DNA of 53,126 nt from an uncultured SAR116 cluster alpha proteobacterium (lineage in GTDB: Bacteria > Pseudomonadota > Alphaproteobacteria > Puniceispirillales > GCA-002684695): the NCBI GenBank assembly GCA_902532475.1, contig CACAIE010000010.1, positions 1-53,126 of the forward strand. The letters run 5' to 3'. Shown here one piece after another: positions 1 to 9,563 of this stretch. Positions within the stretch are counted from its first letter, which is position 1, and every line of letters begins with the position of its first letter. The notes under the pieces were generated by a model that was given only the letters and a program-made list of their open reading frames with translations, did no database searches and was not told the DNA's origin. Position numbers and translations under genes: made by a program.

Positions 1-840
1 GTTGATGCAAAGTCTGCAATTAAAAATTTCTTTAATAAACCAGATGTTATTTTTCTTGATGCAACTTTTCACCTTCCCAACTCTGGGCGCAATGCTGAAA
101 ATGAGTTTATTTCAAAACATATCCCAGGTTCACGTTTTTTTGATATTGATCAAATTTCAGATAAAAGCTCTAACCTCCCACATATGCTACCTAGTGCATG
201 TGATTTTTCAGAAATGGCTAGTACTCTAGGAATAAAAAATACTGACACAATTGTGGTTTATGACAATAGTGTTTTCTTTTCTGCTGCGAGAGCGTGGTGG
301 ATGTTTAATATTTTCGGACATCAAAAAATAAAAATTATAGATGGAGGTTTAACAGCTTGGTTAAACGAGGAAGGCCCAACCTCAAATAGAAATAATGAGA
401 TTACAAAAACAGACTATAGAGTAGATAAAATAAATTATGATCTTTATGAAACTTTGGATGGTATTCTTAATAATTTAAACTTTAATCATGGGAATCTAGT
501 CATAGATGCAAGAGGTGAAGAAAGATTTTACGGTAAGGTTGAAGAGCCTAGAAAAGGTGTAAGGAAAGGACACATTCCTAATTCTATAAACATTCCAATT
601 ACTTCAATAATCAATAAAAGTGATAACTGCTTAAAAACAAAAAATGCGATTAAAAAAACCTTTCATGATTTAGGAATAACAAATAATGAAACTCAACTTG
701 TGATGACTTGTGGATCTGGAGTAACAGCCTGTGGGTTGGCAATTGCTGCTCAAATGGTAGGATTTAAAAAAGTAAAAATATATGATGGCAGTTGGAGTGA
801 GTGGGGATCAAATCCAAAAACCCCAATTGATAAAAACTAA
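1..840 (+). CDS. sseA: 3-mercaptopyruvate sulfurtransferase, 5' partial
   Basis: The gene runs in from the left edge; frame 1 is open from the first base, so the start codon lies outside the window and 279 residues are visible. It has two rhodanese domains. The first carries DATFHLP and HIPGSRFFDID, typical of this family. The second ends in the active-site loop CGSGVTAC, with the catalytic cysteine at codon 237 of the visible part. The CGSG(V/I)TA loop separates mercaptopyruvate sulfurtransferases from thiosulfate sulfurtransferases (CRxGxx). The enzyme moves sulfur from 3-mercaptopyruvate to thiol acceptors in cysteine breakdown. It ends tail to tail with aapP, with no base between the two stop codons. 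The family call is firm; the N-terminus cannot be judged. Confidence 0.93.
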   Translation, partial: VDAKSAIKNFFNKPDVIFLDATFHLPNSGRNAENEFISKHIPGSRFFDIDQISDKSSNLPHMLPSACDFSEMASTLGIKNTDTIVVYDNSVFFSAARAWWMFNIFGHQKIKIIDGGLTAWLNEEGPTSNRNNEITKTDYRVDKINYDLYETLDGILNNLNFNHGNLVIDARGEERFYGKVEEPRKGVRKGHIPNSINIPITSIINKSDNCLKTKNAIKKTFHDLGITNNETQLVMTCGSGVTACGLAIAAQMVGFKKVKIYDGSWSEWGSNPKTPIDKN

Positions 841-1629
841 TTAATGATCTAGTATCTGACTGAGGAATAATTTTGTTCTATCTGATTGAGGATTGTTAAA
901 GAAATCGTTGGGATTGTTTTGTTCAACGATTTGCCCTTCATCCATAAAAATAACTCTATTAGCTACTTTGCGAGCAAAGCCCATTTCATGGGTCACAACT
1001 AACATAGTCATCCCCCCTTGAGCAAGATCTATCATGGTGTCTAGAACCTCCTTTATCATTTCAGGATCTAAAGCAGATGTGGGTTCATCAAAAAGCATTA
1101 TTTTTGGTTCCATGCACAAAGCTCTTGCGATGGCAACCCTTTGCTGCTGACCGCCTGATAGTTGACCTGGGTACTTTAAAGCTTGTTCAGGTATTTTTAC
1201 TATTTCTAAATATTTCATTGCCAAGTCATCGGCTTCTTTTTTAGGCATTTTTCGAACCCAAATTGGTGCAAGGCTACAATTTTCAAGAGCTGACAAATGA
1301 GGAAATAAATTAAATGACTGAAAAACCATCCCGACTTCACTTCTAATTTTATCTATTTTTTTTACGTCATCATTTAGTTCAACCCCATTAACCTCGATTA
1401 ATCCTTTTTGATGTTCTTCTAATCTATTAATACATCTTATTAACGTAGATTTCCCTGATCCTGATGGTCCACAAATAACAATTCTTTCTCCCTTGTTAAC
1501 AGTTAGATTTATATCTCTAAGAACATGGAAGTGGCCAAACCATTTATTCATTTGCTCAACCTTAATAACTACCTCCTCAGAGATAGTCATCTTTGATTGG
1601 TCTATTTCTTTCTCTTCTTCTTTTGTCAT
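841..1629 (-). CDS. aapP: General L-amino acid ABC transporter, ATP-binding protein AapP
   Basis: Cytoplasmic ATPase of a polar amino-acid importer. Visible motifs are Walker [10 protein letters not shown] (about residues 54-62), the Q-loop in [12 protein letters not shown], signature LSGGQQQR (about 157-164), Walker B LFDEP and the H-loop in VVTHEMGFA. The frame can begin at TTG (1635) or ATG (1629). AGGGG sits 8 bases before the ATG but only 2 before the TTG, so the ATG is chosen (262 aa). It is the last gene of the aapQMP block and follows aapM after about 17 bases. The cognate binding protein AapJ is about 10 kb upstream on the same strand. The ATPase family is certain; the AapP assignment rests on its permease neighbours. 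Confidence 0.95.
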   Translation of the reverse strand: MTKEEEKEIDQSKMTISEEVVIKVEQMNKWFGHFHVLRDINLTVNKGERIVICGPSGSGKSTLIRCINRLEEHQKGLIEVNGVELNDDVKKIDKIRSEVGMVFQSFNLFPHLSALENCSLAPIWVRKMPKKEADDLAMKYLEIVKIPEQALKYPGQLSGGQQQRVAIARALCMEPKIMLFDEPTSALDPEMIKEVLDTMIDLAQGGMTMLVVTHEMGFARKVANRVIFMDEGQIVEQNNPNDFFNNPQSDRTKLFLSQILDH

Positions 1630-1646
1630 AATCAATTCCCCTGTAA

Positions 1647-3032
1647 TTATTTATGGCCTCTACTTAACTTTCTTTCCATAAACATTGAATAGCGAGACAT
1701 TCCAAAACAGAAAACAAAAAACATGATCCCCACAGTTAAATAAGCTGTAGGTGCTTGTGCAGGTGAAGACCAATAAGCATCTGCTATAGTAGATTGAGCC
1801 TGTCCCAATAAATCAAATAAACCAATAATTAAAACCAACGTGGTATCTTTAAAAAGACCAATAAATGTATTTACAATACCTGGAATAACATGCGTTAGTG
1901 CCTGTGGAAGAATGATAAGGCGCATTGACTGAAAATATGAAAGCCCCACTGCCGATGCTCCCTCAAATTGCCCTCTAGGCATTGCTTGAAGTCCTCCCCT
2001 AACTACCTCCGCCATATAAGCAGCTGAAAATAACATAACTCCTATCAAAGCCCTGAGGAGCTTATTAAAATCAACACCATCTGGTAAAAATAAAGGTAAC
2101 AAAACTGATGATGCAAAAAGAACGGTTATAAGAGGAATTCCTCTCCAAAATTCTATAAAAATTGTTGAAATTGTTCTTGCAATGGGCATGTTCGATCTTC
2201 TTCCTAAAGCCAAAATTATCCCAAGAGGCAAGGAGGCTACAATTCCAGTAATTGCAACAACTAAAGTAACAAGCAAGCCACCCCAATCAGAAGTCTCAAC
2301 ATAGCTTAATCCATAATCAATTGATAATAATAGAGCAGCAATAAAGATTAAAAATAATGTGACACCACAAATATAAAACAATGAAGTTAATTCAGAAATA
2401 ATATTTCCAAGAAAATTTCGTCGTGTTAGTTCTCCAAAGAATATAAAAAGTATAGACAATCCAAGAAGTAGTAAATTAGTACTCCAGCTAATATTAAAAT
2501 TTGCTCCTGTGAGTAAAATCAAAGCGAATAAAGGAAAAATCGTTAGCATTGCCAAGCCTGTCCATTGTCTTCCCTTTGCCCCTTCAAATAAAGTGTAGCC
2601 AATACCTAAAAATAAAGTCAAATAAACTAAATTGACCCTCCAAAGTTCTTCAGCTGGGTATCTCCCGTAAATCAACAATTTCTTTTTTGCAAAAATAAAT
2701 GGCCAGCAAGCACCAGACCACCCTGAAGGCAAACTTCCACCTTGATCAACGGTAGTACAAGACCCTCTTTTTAAAACTTCGGGGTCTGACCAAACTGCAG
2801 AAATAAGAGCAAAATCAATTAAACTGTATAATTGTCCTCCACAAAAATATAGAAGTACAAATGTAAGTATAATCATAATTATTGATTGAAGCGCAGCACT
2901 AATTGATGAAAAGTTAGACATGGAAGAAAAAAGGTTCTTCCAAAGCCAACCAGTAACTCCTGCCTGTGACAATGGAGGAGGCTGTTGAGCAATGACTTCT
3001 TTTTGAACAAATTTATAGTTATTGTTTCTCAT
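1647..3032 (-). CDS. aapM: General L-amino acid ABC transporter permease AapM
   Basis: Inner-membrane permease of 461 residues. It is longer than the roughly 220-residue HisQ/HisM type because it has an N-terminal extension with several membrane helices and a cysteine-containing stretch (RGSCTT, GACWPF). This two-part plan is typical of AapM and the E. coli YhdY family. The C-terminal half holds the permease domain with the EAA-type motif ([22 protein letters not shown]) that contacts the ATPase. Its ATG overlaps the aapQ stop codon (ATGA at 3029-3032), so the two are translationally coupled. With AapQ it forms the membrane channel. Confidence is high from length, topology and gene order. Confidence 0.93.
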   Translation of the reverse strand: MRNNNYKFVQKEVIAQQPPPLSQAGVTGWLWKNLFSSMSNFSSISAALQSIIMIILTFVLLYFCGGQLYSLIDFALISAVWSDPEVLKRGSCTTVDQGGSLPSGWSGACWPFIFAKKKLLIYGRYPAEELWRVNLVYLTLFLGIGYTLFEGAKGRQWTGLAMLTIFPLFALILLTGANFNISWSTNLLLLGLSILFIFFGELTRRNFLGNIISELTSLFYICGVTLFLIFIAALLLSIDYGLSYVETSDWGGLLVTLVVAITGIVASLPLGIILALGRRSNMPIARTISTIFIEFWRGIPLITVLFASSVLLPLFLPDGVDFNKLLRALIGVMLFSAAYMAEVVRGGLQAMPRGQFEGASAVGLSYFQSMRLIILPQALTHVIPGIVNTFIGLFKDTTLVLIIGLFDLLGQAQSTIADAYWSSPAQAPTAYLTVGIMFFVFCFGMSRYSMFMERKLSRGHK

Positions 3033-4258
3033 CTTTCCACCAACTTGATCCTTGAATTAAACCAATTCATAAATAACGAGGTTAATAAACTGAAAGTCAA
3101 ATATACCATTGCCATCATAAATATAATTTCAATCTCTTGCCCCACTTGATTAAGTGCTGTACCAGCAAAAATGGAAACAAGTTCAGGGTAAGCTATAGCC
3201 ACAGCTAAAGATGAGTTCTTTGTGAGATTCAAATATTGTGAAGTGAGAGGAGGCACAATAACACGAAGAGCTTGAGGTATTACAACGAGCCTCAATGTCT
3301 CTCCTCTTCCTAATCCAACAGCGTAAGATGCTTCTGTTTGCCCTTTATGAATTGCCAAAATACCTGCCCTAACAATTTCTGCAATGAAAGACGCCGTATA
3401 TAGCACAAGAGCCATCCAAAGCGCTAACATTTCTGGAGGCATCATCATGCCAATGCCCTGAGCATAACCTCTCTTTAATTTAGGTCCATCAGTCTTAAAT
3501 TCAGGATACTGTATTTCTATTGGCAAGTTATATAGTAAACTATAAATCAAGCAAATTGAGCATGGAATTAAAATTATTATACCAGAAGAAATCCAAAAGG
3601 TGGGATACTTATATCCGGTTTGTTGGTGAATTCTTTTAGCATATCTAGAAAAAATTATGACTAAAATGATTGAAAACAATATACCTAGCGCAATAAATTC
3701 CCATCCTTCATTAAAAATTGGGCGAGGGCCATATAATCCAGTAATGTTAATTCCAAAGCTTTCACCTAAAAGATTTACTTTTTCCCTTTTACCAGGCAAA
3801 ACTCTTAAAACTGCAAAATACCAAAAAAATAAATGTAATAGTAAAGGTAGATTTCGAAACATTTCAATGTAAATAGTTGCGAAGCCTTTCAAAATAATAT
3901 TATTTGATAGCCTGAAAATACCTATGGAAAACCCTATAATTGTTGTTGCTATAATTCCAGTTATAGCAATTATAAAAGTATTTATAATGCCTATTAAAAA
4001 AACGTCAAAATATGTTGATTTGCCTACATCATAACTCACAACCCAAGTACCAAGCGTAGGTAAAATCTGAAAACCAGCAGTATTATTTAAAAACCCAAAA
4101 CCAAAACTATCCCCACGAGCGGTCAAGTTACTGTTAGCATTATTTGCAACCCACAGAAAAAACAAGATCACAGAAATTAATAAAGTAATTTGAAAAAATA
4201 TAGAACGAAAACGTTTATTATATATTAAGTCTATAGCGTTTGAATAAGATTTACTCAT
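3029..4258 (-). CDS. aapQ: General L-amino acid ABC transporter permease AapQ
   Basis: Inner-membrane permease of 409 residues, the AapM partner. The N-terminal part has the family-typical stretch ARGDSFGFGFLNNTAGF after the first membrane helix. The C-terminal permease domain has the EAA-type motif (IVRAGILAIHKGQTEASYAVGLG) near residue 300. The start ATG is at 4258, only 25 bases after the stop of the acyl-CoA dehydrogenase gene, and no terminator is visible in that gap. aapQMP is therefore probably transcribed as the tail of the fatty-acid oxidation operon. In known aap operons the gene before aapQ is aapJ, which here is 8 kb away on the same strand. Confidence 0.93.
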   Translation of the reverse strand: MSKSYSNAIDLIYNKRFRSIFFQITLLISVILFFLWVANNANSNLTARGDSFGFGFLNNTAGFQILPTLGTWVVSYDVGKSTYFDVFLIGIINTFIIAITGIIATTIIGFSIGIFRLSNNIILKGFATIYIEMFRNLPLLLHLFFWYFAVLRVLPGKREKVNLLGESFGINITGLYGPRPIFNEGWEFIALGILFSIILVIIFSRYAKRIHQQTGYKYPTFWISSGIIILIPCSICLIYSLLYNLPIEIQYPEFKTDGPKLKRGYAQGIGMMMPPEMLALWMALVLYTASFIAEIVRAGILAIHKGQTEASYAVGLGRGETLRLVVIPQALRVIVPPLTSQYLNLTKNSSLAVAIAYPELVSIFAGTALNQVGQEIEIIFMMAMVYLTFSLLTSLFMNWFNSRIKLVER

Positions 4259-4283
4259 GATAAAATAATATATTAAAAATTAA

Positions 4284-6083
4284 TTAATTAAAACTACTTT
4301 CAAAATATTCATTTTCATATTTAGTATATGACTTTGCTCCTGACAAAATACTAGACATTAATGAACCAGTTTCCGGTAAAACTTTTTTTAAAAAATATTC
4401 CCCAGTTGCAATTTTGGCTTTATAAAATCCCTTTGGGTCATCATTCATTTTTTTATTTGCAATATCAATGTATCTAACCCAGATGTAACCAAGTGACGTT
4501 AGGGCAAACATTTTTAAATAATCAGTCGACGGTCCGGCACCTTCTTCAGGATCATACAATCCTTTAGATGCTAAAAAGTTGGTAGTTTGTTGCAGTCTCC
4601 CAAAGGACTTCATCAAGTGGGGCATGTTTTCTTTTAAATTATAATTAAAAGCATTCTCTTCTATATATTCTTTTACTAGATGGAAAAAACTTTTTAAAAG
4701 TCTTCCATTATGCATTGGTAGTTTCCTTCCCACAAAATCAAGAGCTTGAATGCCATTTGTGCCTTCGTATAACTGAGCTATTCGAGCGTCTCTGACAAAT
4801 TGCTCCACCCCATGATCTTTAATAAATCCATGCCCACCATATATTTGGACAGCTAAATTTGCAGATTCAGATCCTACATCTGTAGAAAAAGCTTTTATAA
4901 CCGGTGTCATTAATGCCACCCAGTCGTCCGCGCGTTGTCTTTTATATTTATCATTTTCAACTTTAGCTACGTCAACTTGAAGAGCTGTAAAAGAAATTAA
5001 TCCTCTTATCCCTTCGTTTAAAGCTTTCATTTTAAGTAAATTCTTCCTTACATCAGGATGAACTATTATTGGGTCTGCTGCAATTTCTGGATTTTTAGGT
5101 CCACTTAAAGACCTCCCTTGCAAACGCTCTTTTGCGTAATATAGAGCTGATTGATATGAAACCTCTGACATACCTAATCCTTGCACACCTACCATCAATC
5201 TAGCTCCATTCATCATAATGAACATTGCCTTCATACCCTTGTGAAGATCACCTACTATCCAGCTTTTCGCATCATTGTAATGCATAACACAAGTCGAACT
5301 TGATTTAATGCCCATTTTATCCTCAATTGAGCCACAAGCTAAACTGTTTCTTTCACCCAATAAACCATCTCTATTAGGTATAACTTTTGGAACCAAAAAC
5401 AAACTAATTCCTTTAATCCCCTTGGGAGCACCCGGTGTTCTTGCTAAAACTAAATGTATAATATTTTCACTTAGATCTTGTTCCCCTCCAGTAATAAATA
5501 TTTTAGTGCCAGTAAGTTTGTATGATCCATCTTTTTGTGGAGATGCCATTGCTTTACTTAAACCCAAATCAGTTCCACATTGAGGCTCGGTTAAATTCAT
5601 GGTTCCTGTCCATTCACCAGTTGCCATCTTTGGCAGGTAAAGTTTTTTTAATTCTTCAGAAGCACTTTTATTAATAGCTTCAAAAGCGTTGCCAGTTAAC
5701 CCAGGATAATTGCCAAAGCCCATATTTGATGAAGTAATCATTTCATCAAAAAAGACATTAAAAATATAGGGGAGGCCCTGACCACCATATTTTTTATCAA
5801 GCGCAGCGCTTTGCCATCCATTTTCCACGAACTTCTTATAAGCATCTTTAAAGCCTTGCGGCGTAGTTACTATACCATTATCAAATGTACACCCCTCTTT
5901 GTCACCTGACTGATTGAGAGGAAGTAAAATTTCCTCACAAAACTTGGAGGCTTCCTCTAAAATAAAATTAAAGTCTTCTATCTCTAATTCGCTTTCTTTT
6001 AATAAAAAATTTGAGGTTCCTGAATTTAGAAAGTCTTCTAAAATAAATTTCATGTCATTTAAAGGCGCCTTATATGTCTGCAT
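4284..6083 (-). CDS. Acyl-CoA dehydrogenase, 600-residue FadE/DmdC-like type
   Basis: FAD enzyme for the first, alpha-beta dehydrogenation step of beta-oxidation, passing electrons to electron-transfer flavoprotein. It has 599 residues, about 200 more than short-chain enzymes; the extra part is the C-terminal domain of this subfamily. Visible motifs are MNLTEPQCGTDLG and GTKIFITGGE in the FAD/substrate region, IYGGHGF, and YEGTNGIQALD, with the likely catalytic glutamate at residue 440. The N-terminus (MQTYKAPLND) matches the family that includes methylthiopropionyl-CoA dehydrogenase DmdC, so a DMSP role cannot be excluded. The neighbours FadN-like, FadA and FadD favour fatty acyl-CoA. An AGGACAGGG stretch precedes the ATG. 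It lies 13 bases after the FadN-like gene, in the same operon. Confidence 0.9.
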   Translation of the reverse strand: MQTYKAPLNDMKFILEDFLNSGTSNFLLKESELEIEDFNFILEEASKFCEEILLPLNQSGDKEGCTFDNGIVTTPQGFKDAYKKFVENGWQSAALDKKYGGQGLPYIFNVFFDEMITSSNMGFGNYPGLTGNAFEAINKSASEELKKLYLPKMATGEWTGTMNLTEPQCGTDLGLSKAMASPQKDGSYKLTGTKIFITGGEQDLSENIIHLVLARTPGAPKGIKGISLFLVPKVIPNRDGLLGERNSLACGSIEDKMGIKSSSTCVMHYNDAKSWIVGDLHKGMKAMFIMMNGARLMVGVQGLGMSEVSYQSALYYAKERLQGRSLSGPKNPEIAADPIIVHPDVRKNLLKMKALNEGIRGLISFTALQVDVAKVENDKYKRQRADDWVALMTPVIKAFSTDVGSESANLAVQIYGGHGFIKDHGVEQFVRDARIAQLYEGTNGIQALDFVGRKLPMHNGRLLKSFFHLVKEYIEENAFNYNLKENMPHLMKSFGRLQQTTNFLASKGLYDPEEGAGPSTDYLKMFALTSLGYIWVRYIDIANKKMNDDPKGFYKAKIATGEYFLKKVLPETGSLMSSILSGAKSYTKYENEYFESSFN

Positions 6084-6096
6084 TACCCTGTCCTAA

Positions 6097-8421
6097 TTAA
6101 TTTCTTATTACTTTTCCAGTTTCTAATAATTTTTCAATTCTTTCCTGAGATTTAGGCTCTTTAAACAATGTTTGGATTGCATTTGATTCAAGTTTTAGAA
6201 TATAATCTTCATCTACTTCATTTAAAACATCAGTATCCCCACCTGAAAGGACATTCGCTATTTGCAATCCAATCAATCTATCGTGATCAGAAATTTGCCC
6301 TGAAGCTTTCATTCCATTAAGGCCAATTTTTAATGCAGATAAAGCTGTCTTACCTGGAAGTTTAAATACAATTTTATCTGGAGGGGAGTATGATTTTGCC
6401 ATTTTAATAGCGACTAATTTTGCATCAAAAAGAAGTCTGTCTCTGTTCATTGTTATTCCATCACTTTCCCTTAAAAAGCCTATTTGTTTTGCCTCATATG
6501 CAGATGTTGATGTTTTAGCCATTCCAATTGTTTGGAAAGCTTTCATTATAGCTGGCATAGGTCCATTTGGTGAAAATTTAACTTTTGATAATCTGTCCAA
6601 TAATTCCTTGCATCCCCCCCAAGCCGGGCAAATTCCCAGTGCTGCTTCAGTTAAACCAACATATGTTTCAACATGCGCTTGAATATAATTAGAGTGTAAA
6701 AGCAATTCACACCCCCCTCCCAGAGCCATACTCGAAGGAGCAGAAATAACGGGAAAATTTGAATATTTAAGTTTTTGATATACTTTTTGTCCATTTTCAA
6801 TAATATTATCAACTAACTCATTTTCTAGTCCAATGTTTCCCAGGAAAAGTGCTTCACCAACATTTGCTCCAGCTGAAAAGAAAATTCCCTCATTATAAAT
6901 GATCATAGCTTTATAAGATGAAGAAACGAGGTCAATTGCTTCGTCAAGAAATTTCATAGTATTCATATCAATTGAGTTTCCTCTACTATGAATTTCAAAA
7001 ACAGTTACGCCATCTCCAATATCCCATAAACTTGCAGTTGGAATTTTTCTTATTGGGTCATTTGTTTTCTTTATATCAGATAATATGATTATTCCTTCAG
7101 GCCTCTTTAAATCAATAAATTCATTTTTAATGAAATCATAAAATTGTAACTTATTATCTTCTTTTTTATAAAATGTTTCACCTTCAAGTTTTTCTAGAAT
7201 GTAAGGTATTATTTTGTTGCTGGCTAATAACTTGTTTTTGATCCATGTCTTTCCGAGTTTATCCATTAACTCGAAGGGGCCAAATTGCAGACCAAAACCA
7301 TTCCTCATTGCACTGTCAATTGATACCAAGTCATTTGAGATTTCTTTGGCATGATTTAAAGTATATAATAAAAACTCAGACAATACTGACCATGCATAAT
7401 CAGAAATTTTTTCGCTTTGATCAAAAAATTTTGTCAAATCTTTTTCAGCTAATTTCAAGTTATCTATGGATGGCCTTTTACTTTCTGAATATTCTTTTGT
7501 TTTAAGGTTAATCGATTTCTTTAATTTCTTTCCATTGACAGTCTCTAATTTATAGAATCCTCCTATACCTTTTCTGCCAATTAATTTGTTTTCAAGCATA
7601 TACTTAAAAATTTCTGGAGGCTCTGCATATAAATGATATTCATCATCTTGGTCAATATTATCAATCATTGAAGACAAAACATGTGGCATCAGATCAATTC
7701 CAACAACATCTAATAAACCAAACACTCCTGTTTTTGGCAGGCCAAAAATTGATGAGATAATTAAATCAGCTTCTTCAACAGTCAACCCCATTTTAACTGC
7801 TTTTTCAGCAGCGACCATCATCCAAAATACGCCTATCCTATTGCCTATAAATCCAGGTGTGTCATTGCAGTCAATAACAGTTTTCCCTAATTTTAAATCA
7901 CAAAAGTCAGAAAGAATTTTCTTAAATGTAGTATTACTTTCTTTAGATGAAACAATTTCAAGTAGTTTTAAATACCTTGGTGGGTTAAAAAAATGTGTTA
8001 TAAAAAAGTTTGAAACAAATTTTCTTCTTCTTCCTTCAATTAATTTTGACAAAGGTATTGTAGAAGTATTTGACGAGATAATTAAATCGTCTTTCATGGT
8101 TTTTTCAATTCTTTCATATAAAGATTGTTTAATATTTACATCTTCAATAATCACCTCAATTACCCAATCAGATTCGTTGATAAGTTCAAAATGGTCTTCA
8201 GTGTTTCCAGTTTGAATTAATTTAGAATTTTCAATTAATGTTAGCGGGGATGGTTTAATTTTAGATAGTTTTTTAACTGCTTGGTCAGCTAACTCATTTC
8301 TATTCTTACTGTTTTTATCTGGAATATCCAAAAGCAAAACATTTATTCCAGCATTGGTTAAATGGGCAGCAATCCCAGCGCCCATTAATCCAGCACCAAT
8401 TACAGTCACTTTATTAATCAT
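6097..8421 (-). CDS. 3-hydroxyacyl-CoA dehydrogenase / enoyl-CoA hydratase fusion (FadN-like)
   Basis: Bifunctional beta-oxidation enzyme of 774 residues. The NAD-dependent 3-hydroxyacyl-CoA dehydrogenase comes first (Rossmann motif GAGLMGAG at 9-16; catalytic-type histidine in ITHFFNPP at about 143). The crotonase-type hydratase is at the C-terminus (about 470-700, with FFSAGANVGEA and the oxyanion-hole region ALGGGCELLLH). This order is the reverse of E. coli FadB/FadJ and matches the FadN type of Bacillus and many Proteobacteria. It would catalyse the hydration and second oxidation steps, and the thiolase gene 2 bases upstream the final cleavage. The start ATG at 8421 gives the full Rossmann fold, so the start is secure. 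Confidence 0.93.
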   Translation of the reverse strand: MINKVTVIGAGLMGAGIAAHLTNAGINVLLLDIPDKNSKNRNELADQAVKKLSKIKPSPLTLIENSKLIQTGNTEDHFELINESDWVIEVIIEDVNIKQSLYERIEKTMKDDLIISSNTSTIPLSKLIEGRRRKFVSNFFITHFFNPPRYLKLLEIVSSKESNTTFKKILSDFCDLKLGKTVIDCNDTPGFIGNRIGVFWMMVAAEKAVKMGLTVEEADLIISSIFGLPKTGVFGLLDVVGIDLMPHVLSSMIDNIDQDDEYHLYAEPPEIFKYMLENKLIGRKGIGGFYKLETVNGKKLKKSINLKTKEYSESKRPSIDNLKLAEKDLTKFFDQSEKISDYAWSVLSEFLLYTLNHAKEISNDLVSIDSAMRNGFGLQFGPFELMDKLGKTWIKNKLLASNKIIPYILEKLEGETFYKKEDNKLQFYDFIKNEFIDLKRPEGIIILSDIKKTNDPIRKIPTASLWDIGDGVTVFEIHSRGNSIDMNTMKFLDEAIDLVSSSYKAMIIYNEGIFFSAGANVGEALFLGNIGLENELVDNIIENGQKVYQKLKYSNFPVISAPSSMALGGGCELLLHSNYIQAHVETYVGLTEAALGICPAWGGCKELLDRLSKVKFSPNGPMPAIMKAFQTIGMAKTSTSAYEAKQIGFLRESDGITMNRDRLLFDAKLVAIKMAKSYSPPDKIVFKLPGKTALSALKIGLNGMKASGQISDHDRLIGLQIANVLSGGDTDVLNEVDEDYILKLESNAIQTLFKEPKSQERIEKLLETGKVIRN

Positions 8422-8423
8422 TT

Positions 8424-9563
8424 TTAATTAACCGATTCAAGAACTGTGGCTATACCCTGTCCAAGCCCTATACATTGAGTTGCAAGTGCGTATTGCTTTC
8501 CTTCACGTTTTAGTAAATGCGCTGCTTTTCCTGTTATTCTTGCTCCAGTAGCTCCCAAAGGATGCCCAAGGGCAATTGCACCCCCATCAATGTTCACATT
8601 TTTATGATTTAATTTTAAGTCTTTTACACATGCAAGACTTTGTGAAGCAAATGCCTCATTCAATTCAATAACGTCTAGGTTTTTTGGCTCTATTCCTGCC
8701 CTTTCAAGAGCTTTAAACGATGCTCCAATTGGTCCTAAGCCCATTACCTCAGGTTCGCATCCATTTACAGCTGTTGATTTAATCCTTGCTAAAATTTCTA
8801 ATTTGTTGATTTTTGCGTACTCTTCTTCACAAATGAGCGTAGCAGCAGCACCATCTGTCAAAGGTGATGAAGTGCCTGCAGTTACAGTTCCGTTTTGATC
8901 AAATGCTAACTTCAATCCGTTAAGTATTTCCTGACTGGTGCCAGGCCTGATGCCTCCATCCATTGATACATTGTTATTTCCATTATTTATAGCGGTTATT
9001 TCTTCTTCAAAGTTTCCCTTGTCTTGAGCTTTAAAGGCTTTCTCATGACTAGAAATTGCAAAATCTTGTTGCTCTTTTCTATCAATATTATATTTTTTTG
9101 CTACATTTTCAGCAGTAATGCCCATAGATAAATATACATTTGGGTTTTCTTCTAAAAGTTTTGGGTGAGGCATTGGATTAAATCCTAGCATTGGGACCCT
9201 AGTCATACTCTCAACCCCAGCACAAACAAATACTTTGCCTGAACCCATAGCAATTGATCCTGCAGCATTATGTATTGATTGCATGGAAGAACCACACCAC
9301 CTATTAACGGTCATTCCAGCAACACTTTTTGGGAAGCCACACATAAATGTTACAACTTTTCCAATATTAAATCCCTGCTCACCCTCAGGAAATGCGCAGC
9401 CCACAATAACATCTTCTATATCTTCTTTATCTACCTTCGTCTTTGAAATAAGGTCGTTAATTACCTGAGCTAAAAGATCTTCAGGCCTTAATTCTTTTAA
9501 ATCTCCTTTAAATGAAATCGTGAATGGTGATCTAGAATATCCTGCTATTACTGCGTTAGGCAT
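8424..9563 (-). CDS. fadA: Acetyl-CoA C-acyltransferase (3-ketoacyl-CoA thiolase)
   Basis: Thiolase of 379 residues that cleaves 3-ketoacyl-CoA with CoA to release acetyl-CoA. The nucleophilic cysteine is in NRWCGSSMQ (C90). The C-terminal catalytic pair is in GGAIALGHPLGATGAR (H334) and CIGLGQG (C364). Length and motifs are normal for the family. The start codon overlaps the end of the upstream fadD gene by 8 bases, and the next gene begins 2 bases after its stop, so this is a tightly packed operon. A biosynthetic acetoacetyl-CoA thiolase would look similar, but the neighbours point to beta-oxidation. Confidence 0.93.
   Translation of the reverse strand: MPNAVIAGYSRSPFTISFKGDLKELRPEDLLAQVINDLISKTKVDKEDIEDVIVGCAFPEGEQGFNIGKVVTFMCGFPKSVAGMTVNRWCGSSMQSIHNAAGSIAMGSGKVFVCAGVESMTRVPMLGFNPMPHPKLLEENPNVYLSMGITAENVAKKYNIDRKEQQDFAISSHEKAFKAQDKGNFEEEITAINNGNNNVSMDGGIRPGTSQEILNGLKLAFDQNGTVTAGTSSPLTDGAAATLICEEEYAKINKLEILARIKSTAVNGCEPEVMGLGPIGASFKALERAGIEPKNLDVIELNEAFASQSLACVKDLKLNHKNVNIDGGAIALGHPLGATGARITGKAAHLLKREGKQYALATQCIGLGQGIATVLESVN

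Noticed and set aside
4284-6083. DmdC (methylthiopropionyl-CoA dehydrogenase) as a firm call
   Set aside because: The family resemblance is real, but no dmdB or dmdD partner is adjacent and the operon is a full fatty-acid set.
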